Origin: Anoxybacteroides tepidamans
Lineage (GTDB): Bacteria > Bacillota > Bacilli > Bacillales > Anoxybacillaceae
Reading direction: 5' to 3'
Assembly: GCF_014201465.1 (NCBI RefSeq)
Contig: NZ_JACHEP010000009.1
Span: 1 to 64,000 of the forward strand
Length of the DNA: 64,000 bases
A model generated the notes under the pieces. It was given only the letters and a program-made list of their open reading frames with translations, had not been told where the DNA came from and ran no database searches. Made by a program: the position numbers and the translations under genes. Numbering within the stretch: the first letter of the stretch is position 1; each line of letters begins with the position of its first letter. This document shows positions 29,876 through 40,687 of the stretch, in pieces.

Positions 29876-30640
29876 ATGCTGCATCAGTTTTCACGCAATG
29901 AATTGGCAATTGGAAAAGAAGGATTAGAAAAATTAAAAAAGGCGACAGTTGCCGTATTGGGAATCGGCGGGGTCGGTTCATTTGCGGTAGAAGCGTTAGC
30001 GCGCTCGGGAGTCGGGCGGCTTGTTTTAGTCGATAAAGACGATGTTGACATCACGAACATTAACCGTCAAATTCATGCACTTCTTTCGACTGTGGGACGG
30101 CCGAAAGTTGATTTAATGAAAGAACGCATTGCCGACATTAATCCGGAGTGTGAAGTCATTGCGTTAAAAATGTTTTATACGGAAGAAACGTACGAACAAT
30201 TTTTCAGCTACGGATTGGACTTTGTCATTGACGCTTCCGATACGATTACGTACAAAATTCATTTAATGAAGGAGTGTTTAAAGAGAAACATTCCGATCAT
30301 TTCAAGCATGGGGGCAGCGAACAAAATGGATCCTACCCGCTTCCGTATCGCGGATATTTCGAAAACCCATACGGATCCGATCGCGAAAGTCATTCGCACG
30401 AAATTGCGAAAAGAAGGGATTCATAAAGGAATTCCGGTTGTCTTTTCCGATGAAAAGCCGATCATTATTCGCGAAGATGTTCGCAAAGAAGTCGGAAACG
30501 ATCAAGCGACGATTCGAAAAGCGAAAATGCCGCCTTCATCGAATGCCTTTGTGCCATCGGTAGCGGGGCTCATCATGGCCTCATACGTCGTACGGGAATT
30601 GCTAAAAGATGTGAAAATTTATCGCGTCGGAGAAGAATAG
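29876..30640 (+). CDS. tcdA: tRNA threonylcarbamoyladenosine dehydratase
   Basis: A 254-residue E1/ThiF-like enzyme that cyclises t6A37 to ct6A using ATP. The nucleotide-binding motif is VLGIGGVGSFAVEALARSG, followed by the DKDDVDITNINRQIHAL segment and FVIDASDTITYKIHLM. The B. subtilis orthologue is YrvM. The start ATG follows GGTTATGGAGGGTATAC. It stands alone between two terminators. Confidence 0.92.
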   Translation: MLHQFSRNELAIGKEGLEKLKKATVAVLGIGGVGSFAVEALARSGVGRLVLVDKDDVDITNINRQIHALLSTVGRPKVDLMKERIADINPECEVIALKMFYTEETYEQFFSYGLDFVIDASDTITYKIHLMKECLKRNIPIISSMGAANKMDPTRFRIADISKTHTDPIAKVIRTKLRKEGIHKGIPVVFSDEKPIIIREDVRKEVGNDQATIRKAKMPPSSNAFVPSVAGLIMASYVVRELLKDVKIYRVGEE

Positions 30641-30642
30641 CG

Positions 30643-30682
30643 AAACAGGGGTCACTGAATACGAAGGTGTCCCTGTTTTTAT
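30643..30682 (+). terminator. tcdA terminator
   Basis: AAACAGGG (30643-30650) pairs with CCCTGTTT, with an added GTCAC/GTG inner pairing, followed by TTTTTATC. Confidence 0.7.
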
Positions 30683-30872
30683 CATTCAGTTGAGTTGGCC
30701 GTGACTTGATGTTTCGTCTTTCATCGACCAGATCGTTTTTCGACCGTGTTTAGCTTGGTAATATTATCTATGATAAATTGCCGAACGATTCACCGCTATT
30801 TCGACACGTAAAAGTTCTCTGCTGTGTGCGCAGGGAGCTTTCTATTTTCACTTCGCTGAAGGAGAGAAGAAC

Positions 30873-32162
30873 ATGCTTTTTTCTCAAGAGCCGTTATCTG
30901 TCCGCATGAGACCGCGAACAATTGATGAAATCGTCGGACAAACACATATCATCGGTCCGCATACTGCGCTGTACAAAATGATTCAAAATGGATATGTTCC
31001 GTCGATGCTTTTATACGGAGAGCCGGGAGTTGGCAAAACATCGCTTGCTTATGCGATCGCTGGTACAGTGAAGCGCGAATTTTTTGCTTTGAACGCGACG
31101 ACATCAGGAAAAAAAGAAATGGAAGAAATCGTCGCAACCGCTCAAATGGTTGGAAACGTTATTTTATTTATTGACGAAATTCACCGTTTTAATAAAGCGC
31201 AACAAGATTACTTGCTGCCGAACATCGAAAACGGGCTCATTACGCTGATCGGGGCGACGACAGAAAATCCGTTCCATGAAGTCAATCCTGCGATTCGCAG
31301 CCGATGTGGACAAATTAAGCAGCTTAAGCGGTTAACGCCGGAGGAAGTTATCGTGTTGCTGAAAAGGGCGCTGCACGATAAGACGCGCGGGTTCGGAGCG
31401 ATGTCGATCGCCATCGATGACCGTCTGCTGCAGTTGATTGCTGACGGAACGAATGGCGATGCGCGCTCCGCTTTGAACGCCTTAGAATCTGTCGTTTATG
31501 CATCGAAAGAAAAAGAAGGGCGCATTGTCATCGACGAACAAACAGTGCTTGATTGTGTAGAAAAGAAAGGATTTACCCATGATAAAAAAGGCGATACATA
31601 TTATTCGCTTTTATCCGCCTTTCAAAAAAGCATTCGCGGCAGCGATGTCGATGCGGCGCTTCATTATTTGGCGAGGCTGTTAGAAGGCGGTGATTTGGCA
31701 GCCATTTGCCGTCGGCTTCTTGTCATCGCCTATGAAGATATCGGCTTAGCCAATCCGCTTATGGGTGTCAAAGTGAATGCTGCCATTCAAGCGGTGGAAC
31801 GATTGGGGCTTCCAGAAGCGAGAATCCCTCTGTCGGTCGTGACGGTTGAACTATGTCTCTCAGCGAAATCCAATTCGGCGTATAAGGCGCTCGATCAAGC
31901 GATCGACGATGTGCGAAGAGGAAAGCTCGGCGAGATCCCTAATCACTTGAAAGATGCTCATTATAAGGGAGCGAGCGCACTAGGTCACGGAAAAGGATAT
32001 CAATATCCTCATGACTATCCGAATAGTTGGGTGGCACAACAATATTTGCCAAACGAACTAATCGGCACACAATATTACGTTCCGAAAGAAAACGGCGAGG
32101 AAAAATATTACGCCAAAGTATATGCCAGATTATGCGACTTAAAACGTCAGGAAATGAAGTAA
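30873..32162 (+). CDS. rarA: Replication-associated recombination protein A (RarA/MgsA)
   Basis: A 429-residue AAA+ ATPase related to RuvB and clamp loaders that acts at stalled replication forks. It opens PLSVRMRPRTIDEIVGQTHI; Walker A is GEPGVGKTS (residues 49-57) and Walker B is [16 protein letters not shown]. The C-terminal tetramerisation domain shows YEDIGLANP and PNHLKDAHYKGA. AAGGAGAGAAGAAC precedes the ATG. The orthologue in B. subtilis is YrvN, in the same neighbourhood. Confidence 0.94.
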   Translation: MLFSQEPLSVRMRPRTIDEIVGQTHIIGPHTALYKMIQNGYVPSMLLYGEPGVGKTSLAYAIAGTVKREFFALNATTSGKKEMEEIVATAQMVGNVILFIDEIHRFNKAQQDYLLPNIENGLITLIGATTENPFHEVNPAIRSRCGQIKQLKRLTPEEVIVLLKRALHDKTRGFGAMSIAIDDRLLQLIADGTNGDARSALNALESVVYASKEKEGRIVIDEQTVLDCVEKKGFTHDKKGDTYYSLLSAFQKSIRGSDVDAALHYLARLLEGGDLAAICRRLLVIAYEDIGLANPLMGVKVNAAIQAVERLGLPEARIPLSVVTVELCLSAKSNSAYKALDQAIDDVRRGKLGEIPNHLKDAHYKGASALGHGKGYQYPHDYPNSWVAQQYLPNELIGTQYYVPKENGEEKYYAKVYARLCDLKRQEMK

Positions 32163-32223
32163 GAAAAAAAGTATGGTATAATAACAAAGGTTTCCGAGTT
32201 TACTGGTTAAATGGGGCGTGTTT

Positions 32224-32874
32224 ATGAACGGTTCATTGTTTCGCTGGGGCATTTATTTTGCCGGATTACTCATTATGTCATTTGGCATTGTGTTAACGAT
32301 TAAAGCAGAGATGGGAAGCGCTCCGTGGGATGTGCTTCATATCGGATTATATCGACAATTTGGATTAACCATTGGCACATGGTCCATTATTGTAGGCGCC
32401 GTTGTTTTAACGGTTTCTTCGCTTCTTACGAAAGAATGGCCCAAAATCGGGGCGTTTCTTAATATGTTGCTCGTAGGAGTTTTTATTGATTTGTATATGC
32501 TGATTCCATATCTCCAAACTCCGCGTGCATTTTTCGGAAAACTTTTCATGTTATTGATGGGCATTGTTGTTACTGCATATGGAATGGGCTTTTACATTTC
32601 AGCGAATATGGGCGCCGGCCCGCGCGATAGCTTAATGCTCGTGCTTACGGAGAAGACAGGTTGGAAAGTCGCGCATATCCGTATTACAATGGAATTGTTT
32701 GTTCTTTTGCTCGGTTGGATGTTAGGTGGACCTGTGTCGCTTGGGACGCTCATTTTTAGCGTGACGATCGGTTCACTAGTTGGCATGGCGCTTCCGCATT
32801 GCAGGCAAATGACGGAACGAATGATGATGATTAAAGCGGAAACGAATGCTAAGTCGTTAGGGGGGATAAGATGA
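32224..32874 (+). CDS. YczE/YitT family integral membrane protein
   Basis: A 216-residue protein of about five or six membrane helices with the YczE signature segments IKAEMGSAPWDVLHIGLYRQFGL-type and ISANMGAGPRDSLMLVL, two repeats of the same half-motif. Function is unknown. GGGGCG before ATG 32224 supports that start over GTG 32218. A -10-like TATAAT lies at about 32177. It overlaps cymR by four bases (ATGA), so it is co-transcribed with the sulfur regulator, which is not its usual setting in B. subtilis. Confidence 0.8.
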   Translation: MNGSLFRWGIYFAGLLIMSFGIVLTIKAEMGSAPWDVLHIGLYRQFGLTIGTWSIIVGAVVLTVSSLLTKEWPKIGAFLNMLLVGVFIDLYMLIPYLQTPRAFFGKLFMLLMGIVVTAYGMGFYISANMGAGPRDSLMLVLTEKTGWKVAHIRITMELFVLLLGWMLGGPVSLGTLIFSVTIGSLVGMALPHCRQMTERMMMIKAETNAKSLGGIR

Positions 32875-33287
32875 AAATTTCAACAAAAGGCCGATATGGA
32901 TTAACGATTATGATTGAGCTTGCGAAAAAATATGGGGATCGCCCAATTTCATTAAAATCGATCGCCAAAGCGCACGATTTATCGGAACATTATTTAGAGC
33001 AATTAATTTCACCGCTTCGCAACGCCGGTCTTGTCAAAAGCATTCGCGGCGCATACGGCGGCTATGTATTAGCCGATCATCCAGCGAAAATTACGGCCGC
33101 AGACGTCATTCGTGTTCTTGAAGGACCGATTAGCCCAGTTGAAGGGTTAGACGAAGAAGAACCGGCCAAACGGGAATTATGGATTCGCGTTCGCGACGCA
33201 GTACAAGAAGTGCTAGATAGCACAACGCTTGAAGATTTGGCAAAGTATAGCGACGGTGACGAAGAGTCATATATGTTCTATATTTGA
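32871..33287 (+). CDS. cymR: CymR, Rrf2-family master regulator of cysteine metabolism
   Basis: A 138-residue Rrf2 regulator. The winged helix carries MKISTKGRYGLTIMIELA, LSEHYLEQLISPLRNAGLV and SIRGAYGGYVLA. It lacks the three-Cys Fe-S cluster of IscR, in agreement with CymR, which works with CysK. In Bacillus it represses cysteine uptake and biosynthesis, including the yrrT-mtnN-mccAB operon, a degraded version of which lies at 54-57 kb here. iscS follows 29 bases later. Confidence 0.92.
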   Translation: MKISTKGRYGLTIMIELAKKYGDRPISLKSIAKAHDLSEHYLEQLISPLRNAGLVKSIRGAYGGYVLADHPAKITAADVIRVLEGPISPVEGLDEEEPAKRELWIRVRDAVQEVLDSTTLEDLAKYSDGDEESYMFYI

Positions 33288-33316
33288 CGGCTAGAAACTA
33301 GAAAGGAGAATGGGCG

Positions 33317-34462
33317 TTGGAACGCATTTATGTAGATCACGCGGCGACATCGCCGGCGCACCCGGCTGTCGTCGAGCGGATGCTCCCGTTTATGACGGAA
33401 TGGTTCGGCAATCCGTCGAGCATTCATTTTTTTGGCAGACAAAGCCGCCATGCGATCGACGAAGCGCGCGAAACGGTGGCGAAAAGCATCGGGGCGAAGC
33501 CGTCAGAAATTATTTTTACGAGCGGTGGAACGGAAGCGGATAACTTGGCGTTAATCGGAACGGCGATGGCGAACGCGCAGCGAGGCCGGCATATTATTAC
33601 GACGGCGATTGAGCATCATGCCGTATTGCACACATGTCATTACCTTGAAAAACAAGGATTTGAAGTCACCTATCTTCCGGTCAACGAACAAGGAAAAATT
33701 GCGCTTGAAGATTTACAAAACGCGCTTCGCGATGAGACGATTCTTGTTTCGATCATGTTTGGAAACAATGAAGTCGGCGTATTGCAACCTATTCAAGAAA
33801 TTGGACAGATGTTGAAAGCACATCCGGCCTATTTTCATACCGATGCAGTGCAAGCATACGGGCTTGTTCCGATTGATGTCAATGAGCTAGGCATTGATCT
33901 TCTTTCTGTTTCCGCGCATAAAATTAACGGGCCAAAAGGAATCGGCTTTTTATATGCGCGCGAGCACGTGAAGCTTGCGCCGCGGTTATACGGCGGCGAG
34001 CAGGAACGGAAGCGCCGGGCCGGAACGGAAAACGTCGCTGGCATTGTCGGCTTGGCGAAAGCGGTGGAAATCGCGCTGGAAACGATGGCCACAAAACAAA
34101 GTGAGTACCGGGCGTTAAAAGAGAAGATGGTCGCTATTTTCGAACAAAGCGGCATTCGTTATGCAATCAACGGCGACCAAGACGCATGCCTCCCTCATAT
34201 TTTAAACGTGGCGTTTCCGGGAACAAATGTGGAGTCAATGCTCGTCAATTTAGACTTAGCAGGGATTGCTGCATCGAGCGGTTCTGCGTGTACAGCGGGG
34301 TCGATCGACCCATCGCACGTTCTTGTCGCGATGTTCGGTCAAAACTCGGACCGCATTCGTTCTTCGGTTCGGTTCAGCTTCGGGCTTGGAAATACAGAAG
34401 AACAAATCGAAAAAGCGGCTTATGAAACGGTGAACATTGTTAAAAGACTAACAAGCGAATAA
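33317..34462 (+). CDS. iscS: Cysteine desulfurase (IscS/YrvO type)
   Basis: A 381-residue PLP enzyme that takes sulfur from cysteine. The PLP Lys is K202 in SAHKINGPKG, and the persulfide Cys is C325 in SSGSACTAGS. In B. subtilis the YrvO enzyme passes sulfur directly to MnmA for 2-thiouridine in tRNA, and the two genes are adjacent. Here a tnpB element lies between them. The start is TTG 33317 with GAAAGGAGAATGG upstream. A GGAGG follows the stop at 34464-34468 and might once have served mnmA. Confidence 0.94.
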   Translation: MERIYVDHAATSPAHPAVVERMLPFMTEWFGNPSSIHFFGRQSRHAIDEARETVAKSIGAKPSEIIFTSGGTEADNLALIGTAMANAQRGRHIITTAIEHHAVLHTCHYLEKQGFEVTYLPVNEQGKIALEDLQNALRDETILVSIMFGNNEVGVLQPIQEIGQMLKAHPAYFHTDAVQAYGLVPIDVNELGIDLLSVSAHKINGPKGIGFLYAREHVKLAPRLYGGEQERKRRAGTENVAGIVGLAKAVEIALETMATKQSEYRALKEKMVAIFEQSGIRYAINGDQDACLPHILNVAFPGTNVESMLVNLDLAGIAASSGSACTAGSIDPSHVLVAMFGQNSDRIRSSVRFSFGLGNTEEQIEKAAYETVNIVKRLTSE

Positions 34463-34570
34463 CGGAGGTTTTAACTGTTAGTTATACATTTACAAATATT
34501 TATAAACATCTCATAATTATTTATTAATATTTGTAAAAAGACAAGAAGATAGCGAAGGAGTTGGGAGAAG

Positions 34571-35754
34571 ATGATCAAAACGTACAAAGTCATGCTTCTG
34601 CCCAACAATAAGCAAAAGACGAAGCTTTTTCAATGTGCACGTGTTGCCAGGTGGGCGTACAATTTTGCATTAGCACAAGAACAAGAAAACGACAAACAGG
34701 GTGGCAAATTTTTAGGCGATGATCACATCCGAAAGCGGCTGACACAACTCAAAAAAACGAAGGAATATGCGTGGCTCAATCAATATTCCAACAACATCAC
34801 GAAACAAGCGATCAAAGACGCCTCAACCGCCTACGAAAACTTTTTGAAGGGAGAACCGAGTTTCCAAAGTTTAAAACGAAAAAGCGAAGTCGACCGAGTT
34901 TTTATCAAGATACGGCAAAAATTAAAATCACTGACACACATGTGAAGTTAGAAAAACTCACCACTTCGAGAAAGAAAAACAAACAAAAGCTGAATTGGAT
35001 TCGGCTAGCGGAAAGAGGCAGGATTCCGCATGGAAAGCATGTAAAATATACGAATCCACGAATCATTTTTGACGGACTCCACTGGTATCTCACCATTGGA
35101 GTAGAAGAAGTAGAAGGGAAGCAAGACGCCTCCACCGAAGGCATCGGTGTTGATTTAGGCGTCAAATCTCTAGCTACCGTAAGCAATGGAATGACATTTC
35201 ATAACATTAACAAAACGCCCAAAGTGAAAAAGCTTGAAAAAAGTATCAAACGACTACAAAGAAAGCTATCACGAAAATACGAAATGAACAAAGTCCAAAT
35301 CAAAGGAGGTGAAGTCCGTTACAGAAAAACAAAAAACATCAAGAAGCTTGAATTCCTTGTTCTGAAAAAGCGAAGAAGGCTGAAAAACATCTGTTTCAAT
35401 CATACCCACCACATCACAGCAACGTTGGTGAAAGCCAAACCGAAGTATGTTGTGATAGAACATTTAAATACAAGTGGAATGTTAAAAAACAAAAAGTTGT
35501 CCAAAGCGATACAAGAACAAACATTCCACGAGTTTAAGCGACAAATGACGTACAAATGTGCATGGCATGGAATTCAGTTGATCATTGCGGATCGTTTCTA
35601 TCCTTCAAGCAAAAGGTGTAGCCGTTGCGGTCATGTGAAAGAGAAGTTTTCTTTATCCGAACGGATGTACCATTGTGAAGCATGTGGGATGGAAATGGAT
35701 CGAGACTTGAACGCAAGCATCAACTTGAAAAACTATGCCCAATCCATGGGTTAG
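34571..35754 (+). pseudogene. tnpB: TnpB RNA-guided nuclease, single frameshift
   Basis: The first frame (MIKTYKVMLLPNNKQKTKLF ... YENFLKGEP) loses homology near 34855-34865. The next frame continues EFPKFKTKKRSRPSFYQDTA to 35754, so a single-base indel in GGAGAACCGAG splits the gene. Joined, it is about 393 residues. RuvC residues are retained: Asp in GIGVDLGVKS, Glu in YVVIEHLNTSG, Asp in MDRDLNAS, with zinc-finger pairs CSRCGH and CEACG. TnpB cleaves DNA guided by the transposon-end RNA. The break lies in the N-terminal recognition lobe, at nearly the same relative place as in the IS607 copy. Confidence 0.85.
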
Positions 35755-37055
<1,301 letters not shown>

Positions 37056-37066
37056 AAATGGATCAT

Positions 37067-37100
37067 AAAACCTCAACTCTTGGCGGAGTTGGGGTTTTAT
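37067..37100 (+). terminator. mnmA terminator
   Basis: AAAACCTCAACTC (37067-37079) pairs with GAGTTGGGGTTTT (37086-37098), followed by ATGT. A TATAAT at about 37107, right after it, may start the TPR gene transcript. Confidence 0.8.
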
Positions 37101-37129
37101 GTATGGTATAATGAAAAGGAGATGAACAT

Positions 37130-37795
37130 ATGGAAAATAAAAATGCGCTAGGCATTCAATATATGCAGGAAGGAAAGTACGAAGAAGCGGTAAAATGTTT
37201 TCATGAGGCGATTGAAGAAAATCCTAACGACCCCGTCGGCTACATTAATTTCGGGAACGTGTTAGCGGCCGCTGGCGAGGAAGAAAAAGCGATTCGCTTT
37301 TTTGAAAAGGCGCTTGCGCTTGATGAGCGAGCAGCGACGGCGTATTACGGGCTCGGCTCGATTTATTACAACCGAAAGCAATTTGCTAAAGCGAAAGATA
37401 TGTTTGAACAGGCGGTGCAAAAAGGGCTGAACGACAGCGACGTCTTTTTTATGCTCGGCATGTCGCTTATGTTTTTAGAACAGCCGCGGCTTGCTTTGCC
37501 GTATTTGCAGCGCGCGGTTGAACTGAACGCGCGCGATGTCGAAGCGCTTTTCCAATTAGGTCTCTGTTTGGCACAACTCCAGTTTGTCGACGAAGCGATG
37601 CGCTATTTTGAACGGACGATCGCGTTAGATGAACATCATGCGGACGCCTGCTATAACTTAGGGGTGGCGTATGCGTATAAAGACGAGGCGCAAACGGCGC
37701 TTGAATGGTTTACAAAAGCGCTTTCGATTCAGCCGGATCATTTGTTAGCTGGACACGGAAAAAAACTGATGGAAAAAGCGCTCGGACAACGATAA
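37130..37795 (+). CDS. yrrB: TPR-repeat protein (YrrB-like)
   Basis: A 221-residue protein made of about six tetratricopeptide repeats, e.g. NALGIQYMQEGKYEEAVKCF, PVGYINFGNVLAAAGEEEKA, AAYYGLGSIYYNRKQ-type and ADACYNLGVAYAYKDEAQ. It has no signal or membrane segment. TPR proteins scaffold protein contacts; the partner is unknown. It lies between mnmA and recD2 as YrrB does in B. subtilis, 16 bases before recD2. AAGGAGATGAACAT precedes the ATG. Confidence 0.85.
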   Translation: MENKNALGIQYMQEGKYEEAVKCFHEAIEENPNDPVGYINFGNVLAAAGEEEKAIRFFEKALALDERAATAYYGLGSIYYNRKQFAKAKDMFEQAVQKGLNDSDVFFMLGMSLMFLEQPRLALPYLQRAVELNARDVEALFQLGLCLAQLQFVDEAMRYFERTIALDEHHADACYNLGVAYAYKDEAQTALEWFTKALSIQPDHLLAGHGKKLMEKALGQR

Positions 37796-37811
37796 AAGGT
37801 AGGGATTCCCA

Positions 37812-40169
37812 TTGCAACAACAAGGATCGTTTGCCTTAGACGAAAAATCATTTATAAAAGGAACACATATCGTCACGATTTTTCATAACGAAAGCAATTT
37901 GTATTCTGTCGTGCGCATTCGTGTCGAAGAAACGAACGAGGCGTGCAACGACGAAGAAGTCGTTGTTACTGGCTATTTTCCGCGTATGCACGAGCAAGAG
38001 ACGTATGTGTTTTACGGTTCGTTTAAGGAACATCCACGCTTTGGACGGCAATATGTCGCTGATTATTTCCGCAAAGACGTTCCGCATACGAAAGAAGGCG
38101 TCATCCATTATTTGTCGAGCGATTTATTTAAAGGAATTGGCAAAAAAACAGCGGAAGCGATCGTGGAGGCGCTTGGAGAACAGGCGATTTCCGTTATTTT
38201 AGCCGACCCTGAAGCGCTTGCGAAAGTGCCGAAACTGTCGAAAGCGAAAGCGCAAGAGCTGTACGAAACGTTAAAAGCGCACCAAGGACTTGAACAAATC
38301 ATGATTGCGCTGTCGCGGCTCGGCTTCGGTCCGCAGCTATCGATGAAAATTTATCAAGTGTATCAAGACATGACGCTCGAAATCATTCAAAAAAACCCGT
38401 ACCAGCTTGTCGAAGATGTCGAAGGAATCGGATTTGTTCGCGCAGATGAATTAGGCCACCAGCTTGGCATCTCTGGCCGCCATCCGGATCGCATTCGTGC
38501 GGCTTGTTTGTACGTGCTAGAAAGCGATTGTTTGCAGGAAGGGCACGTCTATTTAACAAAGGAGCAGTTATTAACCAAAGTAAAAGAGCTATTAGAGGCG
38601 AAGCGCGACGAAGCCGTGCCGGAAGAAAATATCGCCCATGTGTTGTTGATGTTGACAGAAGAAGGAAAGCTGATTAGCGAAGACGATAAATATTATATCC
38701 CTTCCCTCTATTTTGCGGAAAAAGGAATTGTAACGAACGTAAAGCGGCTTTTGCAACAGACGGTGACGGCATTTCCAGAGTCGGAATTTTTATTAGCGCT
38801 CGGGCAACTCGAGGAACGCCTCTCCGTCCAATATGCTCCGCTCCAAAAAGAAGCAATTCAGCAGGCGCTTTCTTCGCCGCTCTTTATTTTAACGGGAGGG
38901 CCAGGGACAGGAAAAACGACGGTCATTAAAGGAATCGTCGAAATTTTTGCCGAACTGCATGGCCTTTCGCTTGACCCTAAACATTACAATAAAGAAAATC
39001 CGTTTCCGATTTTATTGGCTGCCCCAACCGGAAGGGCGGCGAAGCGAATGGGAGAAGCGACCGGCTTGCCGGCGGTGACGATTCATCGCTTGCTCGGCTA
39101 CAATGCGACAGAAGGGTTTACGCACGATGAAGAGGCGCCGATTCAAGGGAAGTTGCTCATCGTCGATGAAATGTCGATGGTCGATACGTGGCTGTTAAAC
39201 CAACTGTTAAAATCGCTTCCTGATGGCATGCAAGTCATTTTCGTCGGTGATGAAGATCAATTGCCGTCGGTTGGACCGGGACAAGTATTAAAAGATTTGC
39301 TGCGAACAAACCTTATCCCGACTGTCCACTTGACTGAAGTGTACCGGCAGGCGGAAGGTTCCTCGATTATTGAACTCGCCCATCACATGAAAAACGGGGA
39401 ACTTCCGCCTGATTGGGCTGCCCCGAAAGCGGATCGTTCGTTTATTCGTTGCCACGCAGGACAAGTCGTCGATGTTGTAAGGCAAATTGCCGATAACGCG
39501 TGGAAAAAAGGGTATGCGGTGAAAGATATTCAAGTATTGGCGCCGATGTACCGCGGACCTGCCGGCATCGACCGGCTAAATGAGGCGCTACAAGAGCTGT
39601 TCAATCCAAAAGCAGACAAAAAGCGTGAACTGGCAGTGGGGGATACGGTGTACCGCGTTGGCGATAAAGTGTTGCAGCTCGTCAATCAGCCGGAGCAAAA
39701 CGTGTTTAACGGCGATATCGGCGAAGTTGTCGCCATCTTTTATGCGAAAGAAAATACGGAGGAGCAAGACTTAGTCGTCGTGTCGTTTGACGGGAACGAA
39801 GTGACATACACAAGGCAAGATTTAACGCAAATTACGCATGCGTATTGCTGCTCCGTTCATAAGTCGCAAGGAAGTGAATTTCCAATCGTCATTTTGCCTG
39901 TCGTAAAAAGCTACTATCGAATGTTAAGACGCAATTTATTATATACCGCGGTGACGCGCAGCAAAAAATTTCTAGTCTTATGCGGTGAGGAAGAGGCGTT
40001 TCAGATGGGAGTTGCCCGCTACGATGACAGTGTGCGGCAAACGACGCTCGCGGAAAAGCTCAAACAAGTATTTCAGCCAGTGCAAGAAGAAGAACTGCCG
40101 CTTGATGATGCCAACATCGGGATGGAAAACGTTTCACCGTATGACTTTATGAACGAGGGAACAAGATAA
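37812..40169 (+). CDS. recD2: ATP-dependent DNA helicase RecD2
   Basis: A 785-residue SF1B 5'-3' helicase of the RecD2 class (YrrC), which works without RecBC in repair and fork processing. The long N-terminal region has the OB/HhH segments SSDLFKGIGKKTAEAIV and VEDVEGIGFVRADEL. Walker A is LTGGPGTGKTTVIKG, Walker B is LLIVDEMSMVDTWLL, motif III is IFVGDEDQLPSVGPG, and the C-terminal motif VI region is YTAVTRSKKFLVL. TTG 37812 follows GGTAGGGATTCCCA, which fits the family N-terminus. Confidence 0.93.
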   Translation: MQQQGSFALDEKSFIKGTHIVTIFHNESNLYSVVRIRVEETNEACNDEEVVVTGYFPRMHEQETYVFYGSFKEHPRFGRQYVADYFRKDVPHTKEGVIHYLSSDLFKGIGKKTAEAIVEALGEQAISVILADPEALAKVPKLSKAKAQELYETLKAHQGLEQIMIALSRLGFGPQLSMKIYQVYQDMTLEIIQKNPYQLVEDVEGIGFVRADELGHQLGISGRHPDRIRAACLYVLESDCLQEGHVYLTKEQLLTKVKELLEAKRDEAVPEENIAHVLLMLTEEGKLISEDDKYYIPSLYFAEKGIVTNVKRLLQQTVTAFPESEFLLALGQLEERLSVQYAPLQKEAIQQALSSPLFILTGGPGTGKTTVIKGIVEIFAELHGLSLDPKHYNKENPFPILLAAPTGRAAKRMGEATGLPAVTIHRLLGYNATEGFTHDEEAPIQGKLLIVDEMSMVDTWLLNQLLKSLPDGMQVIFVGDEDQLPSVGPGQVLKDLLRTNLIPTVHLTEVYRQAEGSSIIELAHHMKNGELPPDWAAPKADRSFIRCHAGQVVDVVRQIADNAWKKGYAVKDIQVLAPMYRGPAGIDRLNEALQELFNPKADKKRELAVGDTVYRVGDKVLQLVNQPEQNVFNGDIGEVVAIFYAKENTEEQDLVVVSFDGNEVTYTRQDLTQITHAYCCSVHKSQGSEFPIVILPVVKSYYRMLRRNLLYTAVTRSKKFLVLCGEEEAFQMGVARYDDSVRQTTLAEKLKQVFQPVQEEELPLDDANIGMENVSPYDFMNEGTR

Positions 40170-40271
40170 AGATGTAAGCCGCACATCATAGGCCGCTTCC
40201 TCTTCCAATGTATAAGCTTTGAAAAAATTGACAAAAATAAAGGTAAAATGGAAAGAGGAGCGTGCCTTTTT

Positions 40272-40463
40272 GTGTTGAAATGCCCTAACTGCCAAAGTAA
40301 AAATTTAGGAAAAATTGGTGTGAACCAATATTATTGCTGGAATTGTTTTATCGAACTTTCTGTTCATAAAGGAATGATTTACACGCATCAAGTCGAAGAA
40401 GACGGAACGCTCAGTTCGCTTGATGATTTGTTCAGCGAGCAAGAACGAACGCTTTCGTCATAA
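40272..40463 (+). CDS. Small protein with two CxxC zinc-ribbon pairs
   Basis: A 63-residue protein opening LKCPNCQSKNLGKIGVNQYY followed by CWNCFIEL, so CPNC and CWNC likely bind one zinc ion. The C-terminal part is acidic (VEEDGTLSSLDDLFSEQER). The start is GTG 40272, with AAAGAGGAG upstream; an in-frame ATG at 40248 overlaps that site. A small gene occupies the same place in B. subtilis before yrzQ. Function unknown. Confidence 0.7.
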   Translation: MLKCPNCQSKNLGKIGVNQYYCWNCFIELSVHKGMIYTHQVEEDGTLSSLDDLFSEQERTLSS

Positions 40464-40480
40464 CATGAGGGGGACTGACG

Positions 40481-40615
40481 ATGAACCGGACGATGACATC
40501 GCTTATGGCGATCGGTTTAGGCGTTGCCGCCTACCAAATGGCCCGGCGCAACGGCGGCATGAACATGCGCAACGTACGAAAAATGGGCCGGCAGCTCATG
40601 CGCTCATTCACGTAA
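40481..40615 (+). CDS. yrzQ: DUF3918 family small protein (YrzQ-like)
   Basis: A 44-residue protein, MNRTMTSLMAIGLGVAAYQM followed by a basic tail (ARRNGG, RNVRKMGRQLMRSF). The short hydrophobic N-terminus suggests membrane association. ATGAGGGGGACTGACG provides a strong ribosome-binding site. It matches the DUF3918/YrzQ type located before yrrI in Bacillus. Function unknown. Confidence 0.72.
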   Translation: MNRTMTSLMAIGLGVAAYQMARRNGGMNMRNVRKMGRQLMRSFT

Positions 40616-40617
40616 AA

Positions 40618-40646
40618 AACAGCACCTAGAGGGGTGCTGTTTTTTG
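40618..40646 (+). terminator. yrzQ terminator
   Basis: AACAGCACC (40618-40626) pairs with GGTGCTGTT (40633-40641), followed by a T-run. Confidence 0.85.
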
Positions 40647-40687
40647 CATAATTATCCGCTAATCCTCCACACTAACGTGTAGGAGGG

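Noticed and set aside
40228-40248. Promoter TTGACA ... TAAAAT before the zinc-ribbon gene
   Set aside because: The two hexamers are only nine bases apart, too close to form one promoter.
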